DNA of 64,000 bases from Lachnospiraceae bacterium. GTDB lineage: Bacteria; Bacillota; Clostridia; Lachnospirales; Lachnospiraceae. The notes beneath the pieces are model-generated. The model did not search any database, was not told where the DNA came from, and worked only from the letters and a program-made list of their open reading frames with translations. Position 1 is the first letter of the stretch, and each line of letters opens with the position of its first letter. Where the stretch lies: positions 18,436-82,435 of the forward strand of contig JAGBMJ010000016.1 of NCBI GenBank assembly GCA_017634975.1, given 5' to 3'. Below are positions 1 through 9,132 of the stretch, piece after piece. The position numbers were made by a program, and so were the translations under genes.

Positions 1-975
1 CAACGGATACTCTTCATATCCTTTAGGCAATAACCATGACCCCGGAGATACAATTTCTATTCTGTCACAGTAAATATCTACATCAATCTGTGTACCTGCA
101 ATAGAATAATCTCTGTGTGCCATTGCGTTAACCAACGCTACTCTGACTGCATCTTTGGGATAAGAACGAATTGCTTCCCTTCCACCATTTTCAGTCTTTC
201 TCCAGCCGGTTTTAGTATTTCGCTCTATAAACTTAATTGTGTTTTGGAAAACGCTTGCCAAAGATCCCCTAAATCTATCACTATCAAGTACAGTGCCTGT
301 TTTCTTTTTGCCCCTCCATAAACGGCAGCATAATAGAGTATCCTCCCCTTCGTAACCGTCCTGGAACATTACCAGTCCGGACTTAACATATCCATCTTTT
401 GAAACAATTTCCTCATTCTGGAGTTCTTTTAATGTTGGTGCATGCGAGTCATCCCTATACTCTCTGCAAAGGTCAGTATACTCTGTCCACTTTGCTTCAT
501 CATACCTTATATCTGTCGTCTCGTTATCAACTCCATATTTTCTCTTACCTAATGCAATTATCTCTTCGGGTGTTGCCGGAAGCGCATTGCCATCACCTTT
601 TGTAAATACTTTTTCATTATAATCGCCTTCTCTGTATCGCAGAATTGAATCTGCCTGCAATACATGGATCCCTAAAACAAAATGCTCAGCCTTATCATCT
701 ACGCTTCGCATGGAATATTGGACTCTGGCATGCGGAAAAATGCTTCTGTCATTAATTCTTGCCACCAGATTCTTGGTCTTGTCTATTTCCTCTAGATTCA
801 AGCCAAAGGCTTCACCTTCATTAGATACGCCAACAAACATCACTCCGCCTTTACCATTAGCATATCCAACTATGGTTTTTGCCCATTTCATTGGATTCTC
901 AGGATTCAATTCAGCTTTAAACTCATAATCCACGTTTTCATTGATCACGTCATTATATATTTCTGTTATCTTCAC
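1..975 (-). CDS. AlbA_2/Schlafen-type putative DNA-binding ATPase (partial, 3' end outside window)
   Basis: An open frame runs from the window edge to a GTG at 975 and encodes 325 residues without a stop. I chose the GTG because GGAGGT lies about 6 bases upstream; an in-frame ATG 11 codons earlier is possible but has no such site. The N-terminus (FKAELNPENPMKWAKTIVGY, then ANGKGGVMFVGVSNEGE) fits the AlbA_2 (Schlafen AAA_4) fold found in RecG-like putative transcriptional regulators. Further on, VRVALVNAMAHRDY followed by a Cys-containing strand matches the GHKL-like C-terminal part of that family (HRDY motif). Such proteins are often accessory or defence-associated, and their molecular role is not established. 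The gene is AT-richer than most of the window and has phased repeats at its promoter. The family call is firm; the function is unknown. Confidence 0.8.
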   Translation of the reverse strand, partial: MKITEIYNDVINENVDYEFKAELNPENPMKWAKTIVGYANGKGGVMFVGVSNEGEAFGLNLEEIDKTKNLVARINDRSIFPHARVQYSMRSVDDKAEHFVLGIHVLQADSILRYREGDYNEKVFTKGDGNALPATPEEIIALGKRKYGVDNETTDIRYDEAKWTEYTDLCREYRDDSHAPTLKELQNEEIVSKDGYVKSGLVMFQDGYEGEDTLLCCRLWRGKKKTGTVLDSDRFRGSLASVFQNTIKFIERNTKTGWRKTENGGREAIRSYPKDAVRVALVNAMAHRDYSIAGTQIDVDIYCDRIEIVSPGSWLLPKGYEEYPL

Positions 976-1013
976 CTTCCTACCTCCAGGTTGTTCTTCC
1001 ATAAACATATCAT

Positions 1014-1150
1014 ACATTGCGAAACATTGCAAGAACATTGCAGAACATTTCGAAAACATTGCAAACTCACTAAATAAACTATCTTTGGCAAGAATTTGCT
1101 ATATTTGTTTTCAACCACAACATTATGGAACATTACGATTTTTGCAATGT
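1014..1150. repeat. Helically phased ACATTGC direct repeats upstream of the AlbA_2 gene
   Basis: ACATTGC or a one-base variant (ACATTTC) starts at 1014, 1024, 1035, 1045 and 1056, a spacing of 10, 11, 10 and 11 bp. Two further ACATTA units start at 1120 and 1130, and an inverted copy, GCAATGT, lies at 1144-1150. The 10.5-bp average puts all five core copies on one face of the helix. This would suit a cooperative DNA-binding protein, perhaps autoregulation by the adjacent gene. The repeat is seen directly; the role is inferred. Confidence 0.7.
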
Positions 1151-1372
1151 TTCCTCAATCACCAGATGTTAATAAAAGCACCCTGCTTCTACAGAATCCG
1201 ATCCCCTCCTTCCTGTTTTTGGGTAAAAGAAAAGAACCGGTCTTGCTGTTTCCAGCAACGTCGTTACCGACTGCCACGCAAGACCCGCTACTGAAGGGCG
1301 GAGATCAACAAACAACAACTCCGGATGTATTCTTTCCAATATTCAGACCAATGCGATGGCGTAACCATTGCC

Positions 1373-1401
1373 TTGATTTGGCGTTTGAAAAGTATTAATA
1401 T
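1373..1401 (+). promoter_or_regulatory. Candidate sigma-A promoter for the ferredoxin/acetyltransferase gene
   Basis: TTGATT at 1373-1378 and TAATAT at 1396-1401 are separated by 17 bp and lie 36 bp ahead of the ATG at 1438. Both hexamers are imperfect. Confidence 0.4.
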
Positions 1402-1437
1402 GTTAGATAGACACAATGACCAACGGAGGTATTTCCA

Positions 1438-1893
1438 ATGCACAGACTGTACGAAACCGAAGACATTTCCGTATTCTGGAATTCCGATAAATGCCGGCAT
1501 GCCAAACAATGTGTTCAGGGATGCCCCGAAGCTTTTGACATCAACCGCAAGCCCTGGATCCATATCGACGAAGCACCTGCTGACAAAGTATGGAAAACGA
1601 TCTCCAAGTGTCCTTCCGGTGCCCTTGCCATAGTATATAACCACGGAGTACGGATCGTGTACGAAGCGGATGCACAGCGAAGCGCCGCTTATCTGGAGGA
1701 TCGTCTGATCGGAGAATGCGATTATGAAGAGACCGAAAACGGATGGCGGATCTTTCATACCGAAGTGGATCCCGAATTCGGCGGCAAGGGAATCGCGAAA
1801 CGTCTGGTCTACCGGGTCGTACAGGAAGCGGAGCGAAACAAATCCGAAGTGATTCCCTCCTGTTCCTATGCCAAAAGGATCTTAAATCTATAA
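1438..1893 (+). CDS. YjdI-type (4Fe-4S) domain fused to YjdJ-type GNAT acetyltransferase
   Basis: A 151-residue protein. Residues 1-65 contain CRHAKQC-x3-C and a later KCPSGAL, the Cys pattern of the Fer4_19 (YjdI) mono-cluster family. Residues 70-150 (EADAQRSAAYLEDRLIGECDY, then DPEFGGKGIAKRLV) are the short CG-type GNAT domain (YjdJ), with the GGKGIAKRL acetyl-CoA loop. In other bacteria these are often two adjacent small genes; here they form one polypeptide. GGAGGT at 1425-1430 sets the ATG at 1438. The substrate is unknown. The gene stands alone and ends in a terminator shared with the convergent protease gene. Confidence 0.85.
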   Translation: MHRLYETEDISVFWNSDKCRHAKQCVQGCPEAFDINRKPWIHIDEAPADKVWKTISKCPSGALAIVYNHGVRIVYEADAQRSAAYLEDRLIGECDYEETENGWRIFHTEVDPEFGGKGIAKRLVYRVVQEAERNKSEVIPSCSYAKRILNL

Positions 1894-1896
1894 GTA

Positions 1897-1926
1897 AAAG
1901 GTGCCAACCACGTTGGCACCTTTTCG
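1897..1926. terminator. Bidirectional intrinsic terminator
   Basis: AAAGGTGCCAAC, a three-base loop and the exact complement are followed by TTTT on the plus strand, with an A run on the other side. It sits between convergent genes ending at 1893 and 1931 and can serve both. Confidence 0.85.
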
Positions 1927-1930
1927 TCAT

Positions 1931-3232
1931 TTACTGTATCTTTTCGTTCAATATCTCGATCGCACGATCCAGCTGGTTATCCGTCCCGTCTTCCTGATAG
2001 GCGTCCCCATCAAATGCCAGCTCTTCATCCGGCGCAATACCTACCTTGTGGATGTCATTACCAAGCGGCGTGTAATAATGGCTGATCGTCAGCTTGACCG
2101 CCGAACCGTCAGTCAGCGTAAAGATCCGCTGAACGATTCCTTTACCGTAGGTCGTAGTTCCCAGCAGGAATCCCTTATCATAATCTTTGATCGCGCCTGC
2201 CAGGATCTCTGCCGCACTGGCACTGTTTCCGTTTACCAAAACAACCATCGGCACATCCAGCTCCTGCAGACCGTCACAATCGTATACATCCTGTTCTCCG
2301 TTCTTATCCTCGGTATATACGATTGTCCCCTTCGGCAGCATCATTCGCGCGATCTGCACACACGCTCCGAGAGATCCTCCCGGATTGCTCCGCAGATCCA
2401 GCACCAGTCCCTTCATCTGGTCGGCTCTGGCCTGATCCAGCGCTTCCTTAAACTGATCGATCGTCACGACGTCAAACTCGCCGATCGCAATATATGCGAT
2501 CCCGTCGCCCTTGTTCTCGTATTCCACCGTCGGCGTTTCCACCTTACGGCGTTCTACATCGTATTCCAGTTCTTCGCGTTCTCCCACTTCCCCGCGGATG
2601 ATCGTCAGATGCACCTTGGTTCCCTCCGGTCCGCGGATCATGCTCACGACCTCAGACAGATCCATATCATAAACATCCGTCCCGTCGATCTCCACGATAT
2701 AATCGTCTTCCTGAAGTCCGCTCTCCAGAGCCGGTGTATTCTTGATGACGCCGGTGATCCTCGGATACAATGTGTCCAGATCCTTTACCAGATATGCGCC
2801 GATGCCGTAATATATGCCCTGCGTATCATTCTGCATCTCGATCCATTCTTCCGGTGTGTAATACTCTGCATAAGGATCGTCCAATGCTTCCATAATACCG
2901 GAATAAATCCCGTTTTCGATCGCATTATCACTGACGGAATCGATAAAGGACTCATCAATGATCATCTCGAGTGCGCCGATCTTGCCGATCACGTCCTTAT
3001 CCTGCAGGACGGATCCTTCCGGCACCTTTCCGGGTGAAATGCGGACCAGTCCGCTGTCTCTGCTCTGCTGCGGGGTCGGCACCGCCACCTCGATCGTCGT
3101 CGGCTCCTGATCCGTCATTCTCTGCCGGTAGATACTGATGCACAGTACGATCACCGCCACAAATGCCGAAACAATGCAGCCTGTGAGCACACCAACCCAG
3201 AATGATCTACCGCTGTTATCTTTCTTTTCCAT
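1931..3232 (-). CDS. ctpA: S41 family C-terminal processing peptidase
   Basis: 433 residues. A single N-terminal membrane anchor (about 11-34) puts the rest outside the membrane. A PDZ domain follows (about 120-205, with the GIG carboxylate loop and EIDGTDVYDM), then the S41 core. GNSASAAEI at about 335-343 and TTYGKGIVQ at about 361-369 carry the Ser/Lys dyad (S339 and K364 by alignment to Prc). The ATG at 3232 follows an AGAGG site. The gene ends the ftsE-ftsX-M23 cluster, 21 bp after the M23 gene, so it probably works at the division site or in wall-protein turnover. The family is certain; the substrate is not. Confidence 0.92.
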   Translation of the reverse strand: MEKKDNSGRSFWVGVLTGCIVSAFVAVIVLCISIYRQRMTDQEPTTIEVAVPTPQQSRDSGLVRISPGKVPEGSVLQDKDVIGKIGALEMIIDESFIDSVSDNAIENGIYSGIMEALDDPYAEYYTPEEWIEMQNDTQGIYYGIGAYLVKDLDTLYPRITGVIKNTPALESGLQEDDYIVEIDGTDVYDMDLSEVVSMIRGPEGTKVHLTIIRGEVGEREELEYDVERRKVETPTVEYENKGDGIAYIAIGEFDVVTIDQFKEALDQARADQMKGLVLDLRSNPGGSLGACVQIARMMLPKGTIVYTEDKNGEQDVYDCDGLQELDVPMVVLVNGNSASAAEILAGAIKDYDKGFLLGTTTYGKGIVQRIFTLTDGSAVKLTISHYYTPLGNDIHKVGIAPDEELAFDGDAYQEDGTDNQLDRAIEILNEKIQ

Positions 3233-3253
3233 TGTTTTAAACCTCTTTGTTCC

Positions 3254-4474
3254 TTACTGGATATACGGCATCGGATCCACATATTCGCCGTTTTTACGTA
3301 CACCGAAATGCAGATGATTGCCCGTGGATCGTCCCGTAGATCCGACAGCAGCGATCTTCTGTCCCCGGGTGACCGATGCCCCTTTGGATACATAGAGCGC
3401 CGAAGCATGCATATACACCGTCATCAGATTGTCTCCGTGATCGATCATGATATAATTTCCCATACTGGAGGAATAGCCTGCTGCCACTACCTTACCGTCG
3501 TAAGCCGCCAGGATCGCTGAACCGCCCGGAGCCGCCAGATCCACACCGTTGTGAAATTTCTTCACATGCAATGTCGGGTGCATACGCCAGCCAAACGGAT
3601 CCGATATTCTGGTATACTTGGGCGCCGGCCAGGCAAACTTGCCGCCATTGTAATGCAGACGCTGTGCCTCTGCCAGTGCCGCTTTGTCCGCTGCGATCGC
3701 CGCCTCCACGTCTTTGATCAGCTGGTTCTGTGCTGCGATCTCCTCATCATATTCCCTGATCGCCTGTTCCTGATTCGCGATATCCGTTTCGTAAGCCTTG
3801 ATCTGCGCCTGCTTCTCCGCGATCAGCGTTTCCAGATCATCCTGCTCCTGCTGCGCTGCCGCCTTGGCTGCATCCAGCACCTCTTCTTCTTCCTCAAGCA
3901 CCTGCTTGGTCAGATTTACCTCCTCAACAACCAGACGGTATTCATCCAGTTTCTTACGGTCATAATCCGAAAGCATCTGGATATAATCCGCTTTGTTCAG
4001 CATATCCGTAAAGGAGTCCGCCGTCAGAAGCAGTTCCAGATACAGCGTTTCCCCATTTTCGTACATAAAGCAGATGCGCTTTTTCATCGCTTCATACTGT
4101 TCGGTCGCGGTCTCCTCCGCAGCCAGCAGTTCTGCCCGGGTTACTTCGATCTCCGCTTCTTTCGCGGCGATCTGCACATTCAGAGCTTCGATGTTCTCCT
4201 CGATCGTTTTGACTTCCTCATCAAGTGCCGCCACATAAGAACTCATCTCGCTCTTCTTGGCTTCCAGACTGTTAATGGTCTGCTGCACGCTCTGTTTTCC
4301 GCTCTGCAGCGCTTTCTTTTCATCCTGTAGATCCCCCAGCTCATCCTGCTTTTCGCCGATGCGCTCTTTCAGGGTATCGATATCGTCATCCGCATACGAC
4401 ACAAGACCGGCACCAGACAGTACCAGTCCTGCAAGCCAGACTCCCATTATGGATAAAAGGATTTTCTTTTTCAT
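3254..4474 (-). CDS. Coiled-coil M23 murein hydrolase or hydrolase activator (EnvC/PcsB-like)
   Basis: 406 residues. A signal peptide covers 1-28 and ends near SYA. Residues about 30-265 form a long heptad-rich coiled coil dense in Glu, Lys and Gln. A LytM/M23 domain occupies about 290-406. The zinc-site motifs HxxxD (H308, D312) and HLH (H387, H389) and the catalytic region H356 are all present, so the domain should be an active endopeptidase, unlike E. coli EnvC, which lacks them. The gene lies 3 bp after ftsX. Coiled-coil hydrolases next to FtsEX are known partners activated by FtsX, as with EnvC in E. coli and PcsB in streptococci. The same role is inferred here. Confidence 0.9.
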   Translation of the reverse strand: MKKKILLSIMGVWLAGLVLSGAGLVSYADDDIDTLKERIGEKQDELGDLQDEKKALQSGKQSVQQTINSLEAKKSEMSSYVAALDEEVKTIEENIEALNVQIAAKEAEIEVTRAELLAAEETATEQYEAMKKRICFMYENGETLYLELLLTADSFTDMLNKADYIQMLSDYDRKKLDEYRLVVEEVNLTKQVLEEEEEVLDAAKAAAQQEQDDLETLIAEKQAQIKAYETDIANQEQAIREYDEEIAAQNQLIKDVEAAIAADKAALAEAQRLHYNGGKFAWPAPKYTRISDPFGWRMHPTLHVKKFHNGVDLAAPGGSAILAAYDGKVVAAGYSSSMGNYIMIDHGDNLMTVYMHASALYVSKGASVTRGQKIAAVGSTGRSTGNHLHFGVRKNGEYVDPMPYIQ

Positions 4475-4477
4475 AGA

Positions 4478-5374
4478 TTATACTCTCAAATGCCGGCGTG
4501 TCGTAAAGGCACTGCCGAAAAATCCGATGCCTACCCCCACTGCCATAGCTACCGGGAACAGCTGCTCAAAAATATTGTCCACCGGCAGGAACTGCAATAC
4601 CTGCTTCAAAACGGTATAGCGTCCCAGCAGATATGCGATCATTTTGTCATAGAGCAGATATATCGTGGCTAATGGGATCAGCGCACCGATCGCACCGATG
4701 ATGATGCCTTCGATCACGAACGGTGAACGTACAAAAAAGTCCGTTGCACCGATATACTTCATGATCGCAATTTCTTCTTTGCGGACCGAGATACCGATCA
4801 TTACGGTATTGGAGATCAAAAAGATCGAAACCGCCAGCAGGATCGCTATGATACCGATGGAAACATATGCGATCATCGAGTTCATGCTGCTGAGCATATT
4901 GGCGGTCACCTCGGAACGGTTCACCTTACGCACTCCGGACATGCTCTCCAGATATGCCACCAGATCCGCCTGTCTGGACACATCCCGCAGATAAATCTGA
5001 TAGTTCATCGAGTACTCCAGCGGGTTTTCTTTGAATCCGTCCGCATATTCTCCCAGATATTCCTGTTTAAAACTTTCCCATGCCTCGTCAGCGGAAACAT
5101 AGACCACCTTGGAAACCGCCGAATGATTCCTGAGGATCTCTCCGATCTCTTCGATACGTTCCTGCGGACATCCGTCTTCAAAAAATACCGTAATGGAAAC
5201 GCCTTCTTCCGCTGTTTTGACCATATGCTGAATGTTCAGAACGATCGCATAGCCCAGACCGAAAAGAAACAGACACGCACTGATCGTAGCGATCGATGCC
5301 AGTGTAAACCATTTATTTTTAAAGGTGCTCTTGATGCCCTGCCCGATGCAGTAAAACAAAGTACTAATCTTCAT
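4478..5374 (-). CDS. ftsX: Cell division ABC transporter permease FtsX
   Basis: About 298 residues from the ATG at 5374, which has GGTGG upstream and overlaps the ftsE stop by 11 bases. A longer frame to 5401 has no good site. The protein has an N-terminal membrane segment (KWFTLASIATISACLFLFGL), an extracellular domain of about 120 residues, and three C-terminal membrane segments, the usual FtsX topology. FtsX links FtsE ATP hydrolysis to peptidoglycan hydrolase activation outside the cell. The next gene encodes the probable hydrolase. Confidence 0.95.
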   Translation of the reverse strand: MKISTLFYCIGQGIKSTFKNKWFTLASIATISACLFLFGLGYAIVLNIQHMVKTAEEGVSITVFFEDGCPQERIEEIGEILRNHSAVSKVVYVSADEAWESFKQEYLGEYADGFKENPLEYSMNYQIYLRDVSRQADLVAYLESMSGVRKVNRSEVTANMLSSMNSMIAYVSIGIIAILLAVSIFLISNTVMIGISVRKEEIAIMKYIGATDFFVRSPFVIEGIIIGAIGALIPLATIYLLYDKMIAYLLGRYTVLKQVLQFLPVDNIFEQLFPVAMAVGVGIGFFGSAFTTRRHLRV

Positions 5375-6530
5375 AAATATATCCACCCGCTTCCTCGTCA
5401 CTCACGATCACACCCTTCTTGATCGTGATGACGCGCTTCTTCATGTCGTTCACGATCTTGTCGTTGTGCGTTACCACAACAACGGTTGTGCCGTTTTTAT
5501 TGATGCGGTCCAAAAGATTCATGATCTCTATGGTATTCTTCACATCCAGATTACCGGTCGGCTCGTCGGCAAGCAAAATAGGCGGCTTGTTCACCAGCGC
5601 ACGTGCCAATGCCACACGCTGCTGCTCGCCACCGGACAGTTCATTCGGTCTCGCTTTATATTTTCCGGCCAGTCCCACCATTGCCAAGATATTCGGCACG
5701 TTCCGCTTCATCTCCCGCATCGGTGCCTGAATGATACGCTGTGCAAATGCTACATTTTCGTATACGTTTCGATCCTTCAGCAAACGGAAATCCTGGAACA
5801 CCACTCCCATGCTGCGCCGCAGCTTCGGTACCTTGTACCTGGGAAGTTTTTCCACCTGAAAACCGTTTACCATAATACTGCCTTCCGTGGGTTTCAACTC
5901 ACGCAAAAGCAGACGGATCAACGTAGACTTACCGGATCCGCTGTCACCGACAATAAATACAAATTCACCGCGTTTGATCTGAATATTGACATCATTCAAG
6001 GCCGGCACACCCTTGATATAGGATTTGCTCACGCCTTCCAATGAAATGATCACATCTTCATCGGGTTTGCCTTTGCGCTTTTTTTTGCGCGAGGTCTTCC
6101 CCGGTTCTTTCTTTCTTTTTTCCCGGTTGGCTTTTCTCTCCTGCGCGATCGCCTCTTCCATCTCACGCTCTTCCGCCAGCCGTTCTTCATGTTCGCGGAT
6201 CGCTTCCCCGATCCCGCCGGTCGGAACCGTATCATTGATACGGTCTTCAAAATTCTTTACCGCGATCTCCTCTTCGGACAGTTCCGAAAACTCCTCCTCG
6301 TACTCTCCCTCATAGACCGCATCTACTTCCTCCGGAAACTCCTCTTCGTATCCCTCTTCTTCGTAACCCTCTTCCCCGTCTTCGTACTCTGTTTCTTCTT
6401 CCGATACCGTCTCCTCCCCGGAAACTGTTTCGGATCCCTCTTCCGCTGCTTTCTGCGCCGCTACCTTCTCCTGCAGTTCCGCGATCGCAGCACGTACCTC
6501 TTCGGAATCCTCTAATTCTCTTCTTGCCAA
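5364..6530 (-). CDS. ftsE: Cell division ATPase FtsE with a long acidic N-terminal extension
   Basis: 388 residues, against about 230 for ordinary FtsE. The ABC domain (about 158-388) is complete: Walker A GDSGSGKS (195-202), LSGGEQ (298-303), Walker B ILLADEP (318-324) and the switch His at about 355. Residues 1-135 are extremely Glu-rich with repeated YEEE and EEET patches. A Lys/Arg-rich linker (about 136-157) follows. The start is TTG at 6530 with GAGGAG eight bases upstream. An internal ATG at codon 124 would give a nearly normal FtsE but has no clear ribosome site. The gene overlaps ftsX, so the two are translationally coupled. Confidence 0.93.
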   Translation of the reverse strand: MARRELEDSEEVRAAIAELQEKVAAQKAAEEGSETVSGEETVSEEETEYEDGEEGYEEEGYEEEFPEEVDAVYEGEYEEEFSELSEEEIAVKNFEDRINDTVPTGGIGEAIREHEERLAEEREMEEAIAQERKANREKRKKEPGKTSRKKKRKGKPDEDVIISLEGVSKSYIKGVPALNDVNIQIKRGEFVFIVGDSGSGKSTLIRLLLRELKPTEGSIMVNGFQVEKLPRYKVPKLRRSMGVVFQDFRLLKDRNVYENVAFAQRIIQAPMREMKRNVPNILAMVGLAGKYKARPNELSGGEQQRVALARALVNKPPILLADEPTGNLDVKNTIEIMNLLDRINKNGTTVVVVTHNDKIVNDMKKRVITIKKGVIVSDEEAGGYIYED

Positions 6531-6569
6531 ACCAATTCTCCTCTTTCTGACCCGGAGATGCGCAAAACC

Positions 6570-7661
6570 TTAATAATTCTGCGTCTCCATATACTTCATA
6601 TACTCAACTACCATCAATGCGATCTTGAAGGTGATCGCATCTTCAAAGATCCGCAGATCCAGATTCGTACTCTTCTGCAGTTTGTCCAGACGATAAACCA
6701 GTGTATTTCTGTGTATGAACAGCTGTCTGGAGGTCTCCGATACGTTCAGGCTGTTCTCAAAGAACTTCTGTATCGTCGTCAGCGTCTCCTCGTCAAATTC
6801 TTCCGGATTGCGTCCGTCAAAGATCTCCTGAATGAACATCTTGCACAGCGGGATCGGCAGCTGATAGATCAGGCGTCCGATTCCCAGCTCGTTGTACGGG
6901 ATGACATCCTTCTGTGCAAAAAAGATCTTTCCGACATCCAATGCCATCTTGGCTTCCTTGTAGGAACGGCTCACTTCCTTGATCTCAGCGACGGAAGTAC
7001 CGTAAGCTACCTTTACATCCTGCAGACCTTCCTTTGTCAAAAAGGCTACAATATTGTGCGCCACCTTATCCACTTCCTTGGCTGCATTCTCATCCGGAAG
7101 GTCCTTTACGATGACCACGTTGTTTTCATCCACGGCGGTAACGATCTCTTTCGCATTACCGGCGCCGAGACATTCCCGTACCATTTCGATCGTATTGCTG
7201 TCCTTACCGGAACCCGTTTCCACGATCAGCACTACGCGCTTCAAGTCGATCTGCATGTGCAGTTTCTTTGCACGGCTGTAGATATCCACCAGAAGCAGAT
7301 TGTCCAGCAGCAGGTTCTTGATGAAATTATCCTTATCGAATCTTTCCTTGTAAGCCACTAACAGGCTCTGGATCTGAAAAGCCGCCATCTTGCCTACCAG
7401 ATATGCATTCTCACTGGCACCGGATACGATCAGGATATACTCGAGCTGCTGCTCGTCAAAGATCTTAAAGAACTGGCAGTTCTGGACTTCCTGGCTTTCC
7501 GCAGAAGAATTGACAAAATCCTGTACCGCCTTTTCAAAACTCTTCTTTTCCTTCATCGTGCTGACCACAGAACGTCCGTCCCGATCCGTTACGCACAGTT
7601 CCACATGTGCAATCCCTGTCATCCCGTCAATCGTATTCTGCAGTATCTGATTTGAGATCAT
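6570..7661 (-). CDS. PucR/CdaR-type transcriptional regulator
   Basis: 363 residues. The C-terminus (about 295-355: FFENSLNVSETSRQLFIHRN, then TLVYRLDKLQKSTNLD) is the PucR C-terminal helix-turn-helix (HTH_30) found in sugar-diacid and purine regulators. The middle region resembles the GGDEF-like fold of CdaR proteins, and the N-terminus resembles a putative sugar-diacid recognition domain. GGAAGGAG precedes the ATG at 7661. No metabolic operon sits next to it, so the ligand cannot be named. It lies 40 bp ahead of ftsE on the same strand and could be cotranscribed with the division genes. Confidence 0.8.
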   Translation of the reverse strand: MISNQILQNTIDGMTGIAHVELCVTDRDGRSVVSTMKEKKSFEKAVQDFVNSSAESQEVQNCQFFKIFDEQQLEYILIVSGASENAYLVGKMAAFQIQSLLVAYKERFDKDNFIKNLLLDNLLLVDIYSRAKKLHMQIDLKRVVLIVETGSGKDSNTIEMVRECLGAGNAKEIVTAVDENNVVIVKDLPDENAAKEVDKVAHNIVAFLTKEGLQDVKVAYGTSVAEIKEVSRSYKEAKMALDVGKIFFAQKDVIPYNELGIGRLIYQLPIPLCKMFIQEIFDGRNPEEFDEETLTTIQKFFENSLNVSETSRQLFIHRNTLVYRLDKLQKSTNLDLRIFEDAITFKIALMVVEYMKYMETQNY

Positions 7662-7870
7662 AAGCTTCTCCTTCCCCTTTTCAACATATACCTTCTCAAG
7701 ATATTACAAATTTGTTACGTAAACCGTAATCCATCGGCATTTTAGCCAATATAACCCCGCAATTCTTTTGTAGTTTTCCCATATATATTTGCTATTTTAA
7801 TACAAATAGACAAAAAAATCTACACTTTTATCGCATTTTTTCATATACTTTTTACAATTATCGATATTTC

Positions 7871-7899
7871 TTGACAAAAAAGGGAAAATACACGATAAT
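7871..7899 (+). promoter_or_regulatory. Sigma-A promoter for the YjfB-like gene
   Basis: TTGACA at 7871-7876 and GATAAT at 7894-7899 are spaced 17 bp apart, 45 bp before the ATG at 7945. No sigma-28 (flagellar) promoter is evident. Confidence 0.6.
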
Positions 7900-7944
7900 A
7901 AAATCAACTATAGGAATGCAGCTTACGGGTAAAGGAGAGACGAG

Positions 7945-8157
7945 ATGAGAGTTGGTGGTATTGAAAATACAATAATCGCAGCATCCGTTAATCTTGCGCA
8001 GCGAAGCAATATGGGCGATATCGGGACTGCTGTTCTCGGCGAGGCTCTGGACAGTCAGGAAACTGCCGGAGCAGGTCTGATCAAGATGATCGATGCCGCA
8101 GCGATGGAGCGTTCCGTCAATCCGAATGTGGGTGGAAACTTCGACATCAGCGTATAA
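7945..8157 (+). CDS. YjfB family putative motility protein
   Basis: 70 residues. The pattern of small helical residues, the Met/Ala-rich middle (GLIKMIDAAAMERSVNPNVG) and the ending GGNFDISV fit the short YjfB (putative motility protein) family, whose members end in a hydrophobic G-x-x-I/F-D-I motif. AAAGGAG lies 10 bases before the ATG. The gene is monocistronic, with its own promoter and terminator. The biochemical role is unknown; in other Firmicutes the family is coexpressed with flagellar genes. Confidence 0.75.
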   Translation: MRVGGIENTIIAASVNLAQRSNMGDIGTAVLGEALDSQETAGAGLIKMIDAAAMERSVNPNVGGNFDISV

Positions 8158-8179
8158 ATCTGTTTCTTTCAAAAAACAG

Positions 8180-8204
8180 CCCCTGTCTTACGACAGGGGT
8201 TTTT
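8180..8204 (+). terminator. Intrinsic terminator after the YjfB-like gene
   Basis: CCCCTGTC, a four-base loop and GACAGGGG are followed by TTTTT. Confidence 0.9.
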
Positions 8205-8211
8205 CATTTCT

Positions 8212-9132
8212 TTATGAAGCTGTCTGTAAAACCAGTTCCAATACAACAAAGCCCGCACAGATCACCATTCCGACGATCACCGGTGCTCCGATTACACGCC
8301 CCCTCTCACGAACGCGTCCTTCCACAATATTGCACAGTTTCGGAAGCTCCCCCTGGGTTTTGGCAATCTTGATAAGCAATCCCAAAGCCGGCGCAACCAT
8401 AACAGCAGCTGCCGGCAGCATCACGCTCAGAAGCAAGGAAATCGTCTCCGGCGACAAGCCTTCCGAACTCTCCTCTAGTGTTCCGGCCAGTTCTCCGGAT
8501 CCCAGAAGAAGCAGCAGTGTACTCCCGCCGTTTACCGTCATATGGCAGATGATCGACGGCAGAATGCTCCCTGTCACCTCCCGTAATGCCGCAAAGAATA
8601 TCCCCAGCACTACCGCATACATCATCTGATTCAGGTTCATATGGAACAATCCGAACAAAAGCGCCGTGATCAGGATTGCCTGCAGCGCAGAACCGTTTTT
8701 CCTGAATCCGGTATACAGAATCCCGCGAAACGTCCATTCTTCACACACCGGTGCGATCACGGAAGAAAAAAGTGCGATCACAGGCAGCGGCAGTTCCGAG
8801 AGACTGTCAAAGATCGCTGAGGCCTCATTTCCCGTAAAATACATCGTAAATGCATTGCAGCAGGTGACCAGCGGCAGGATCGTCCAGGTAAAGACAATAC
8901 ACAAAGGGAGCAGAACCGGCCGCACTTTACGCACACCAAATATCTGCCCGAACGGCTCTTTGCATAAAAAGAAGGCAAACATACAGGGAATGATCATGAT
9001 CAGCTCGGAAGCCACCAATGCCCCTACTACGCCCATCGCCTCACCCAGCCCGGTGAATGACAGCAACAGTTCGATCCCCGTACTGACCAGAACGATCACA
9101 CAAAACAAAATCCCCGCTCTTTTCGCATTCAT
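8212..9132 (-). CDS. CPBP family intramembrane glutamic endopeptidase
   Basis: 306 residues with about eight membrane segments. The CPBP (Abi/CAAX protease) motifs are present: EEWTFRG at about 137-143, FGLFHMN in the next helix, and a later conserved His in SIICHMTVN. The ATG overlaps the stop of the upstream S1-domain gene (ATGA), so translation is coupled. In bacteria this family acts in bacteriocin self-immunity or membrane-protein processing; nothing here identifies the substrate. It is the last gene of the operon behind the manganese riboswitch. Confidence 0.88.
   Translation of the reverse strand: MNAKRAGILFCVIVLVSTGIELLLSFTGLGEAMGVVGALVASELIMIIPCMFAFFLCKEPFGQIFGVRKVRPVLLPLCIVFTWTILPLVTCCNAFTMYFTGNEASAIFDSLSELPLPVIALFSSVIAPVCEEWTFRGILYTGFRKNGSALQAILITALLFGLFHMNLNQMMYAVVLGIFFAALREVTGSILPSIICHMTVNGGSTLLLLLGSGELAGTLEESSEGLSPETISLLLSVMLPAAAVMVAPALGLLIKIAKTQGELPKLCNIVEGRVRERGRVIGAPVIVGMVICAGFVVLELVLQTAS

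Larger units (their letters stand above)
976..1437. other. Intergenic region between divergent genes, with phased repeats
   Basis: This 462-bp gap separates the AlbA_2 gene (minus) from the ferredoxin-like gene (plus). Its left half holds the ACATTGC repeats listed separately. Its right half is GC-richer and holds a candidate promoter for the plus-strand gene. I see no convincing gene in it; the open frames there lack ribosome binding sites and family resemblance. Confidence 0.6.

Noticed and set aside
115-1398. Several short plus-strand open frames
   Set aside because: They lie antisense to the AlbA_2 gene or in the repeat region, lack ribosome sites and resemble no family.
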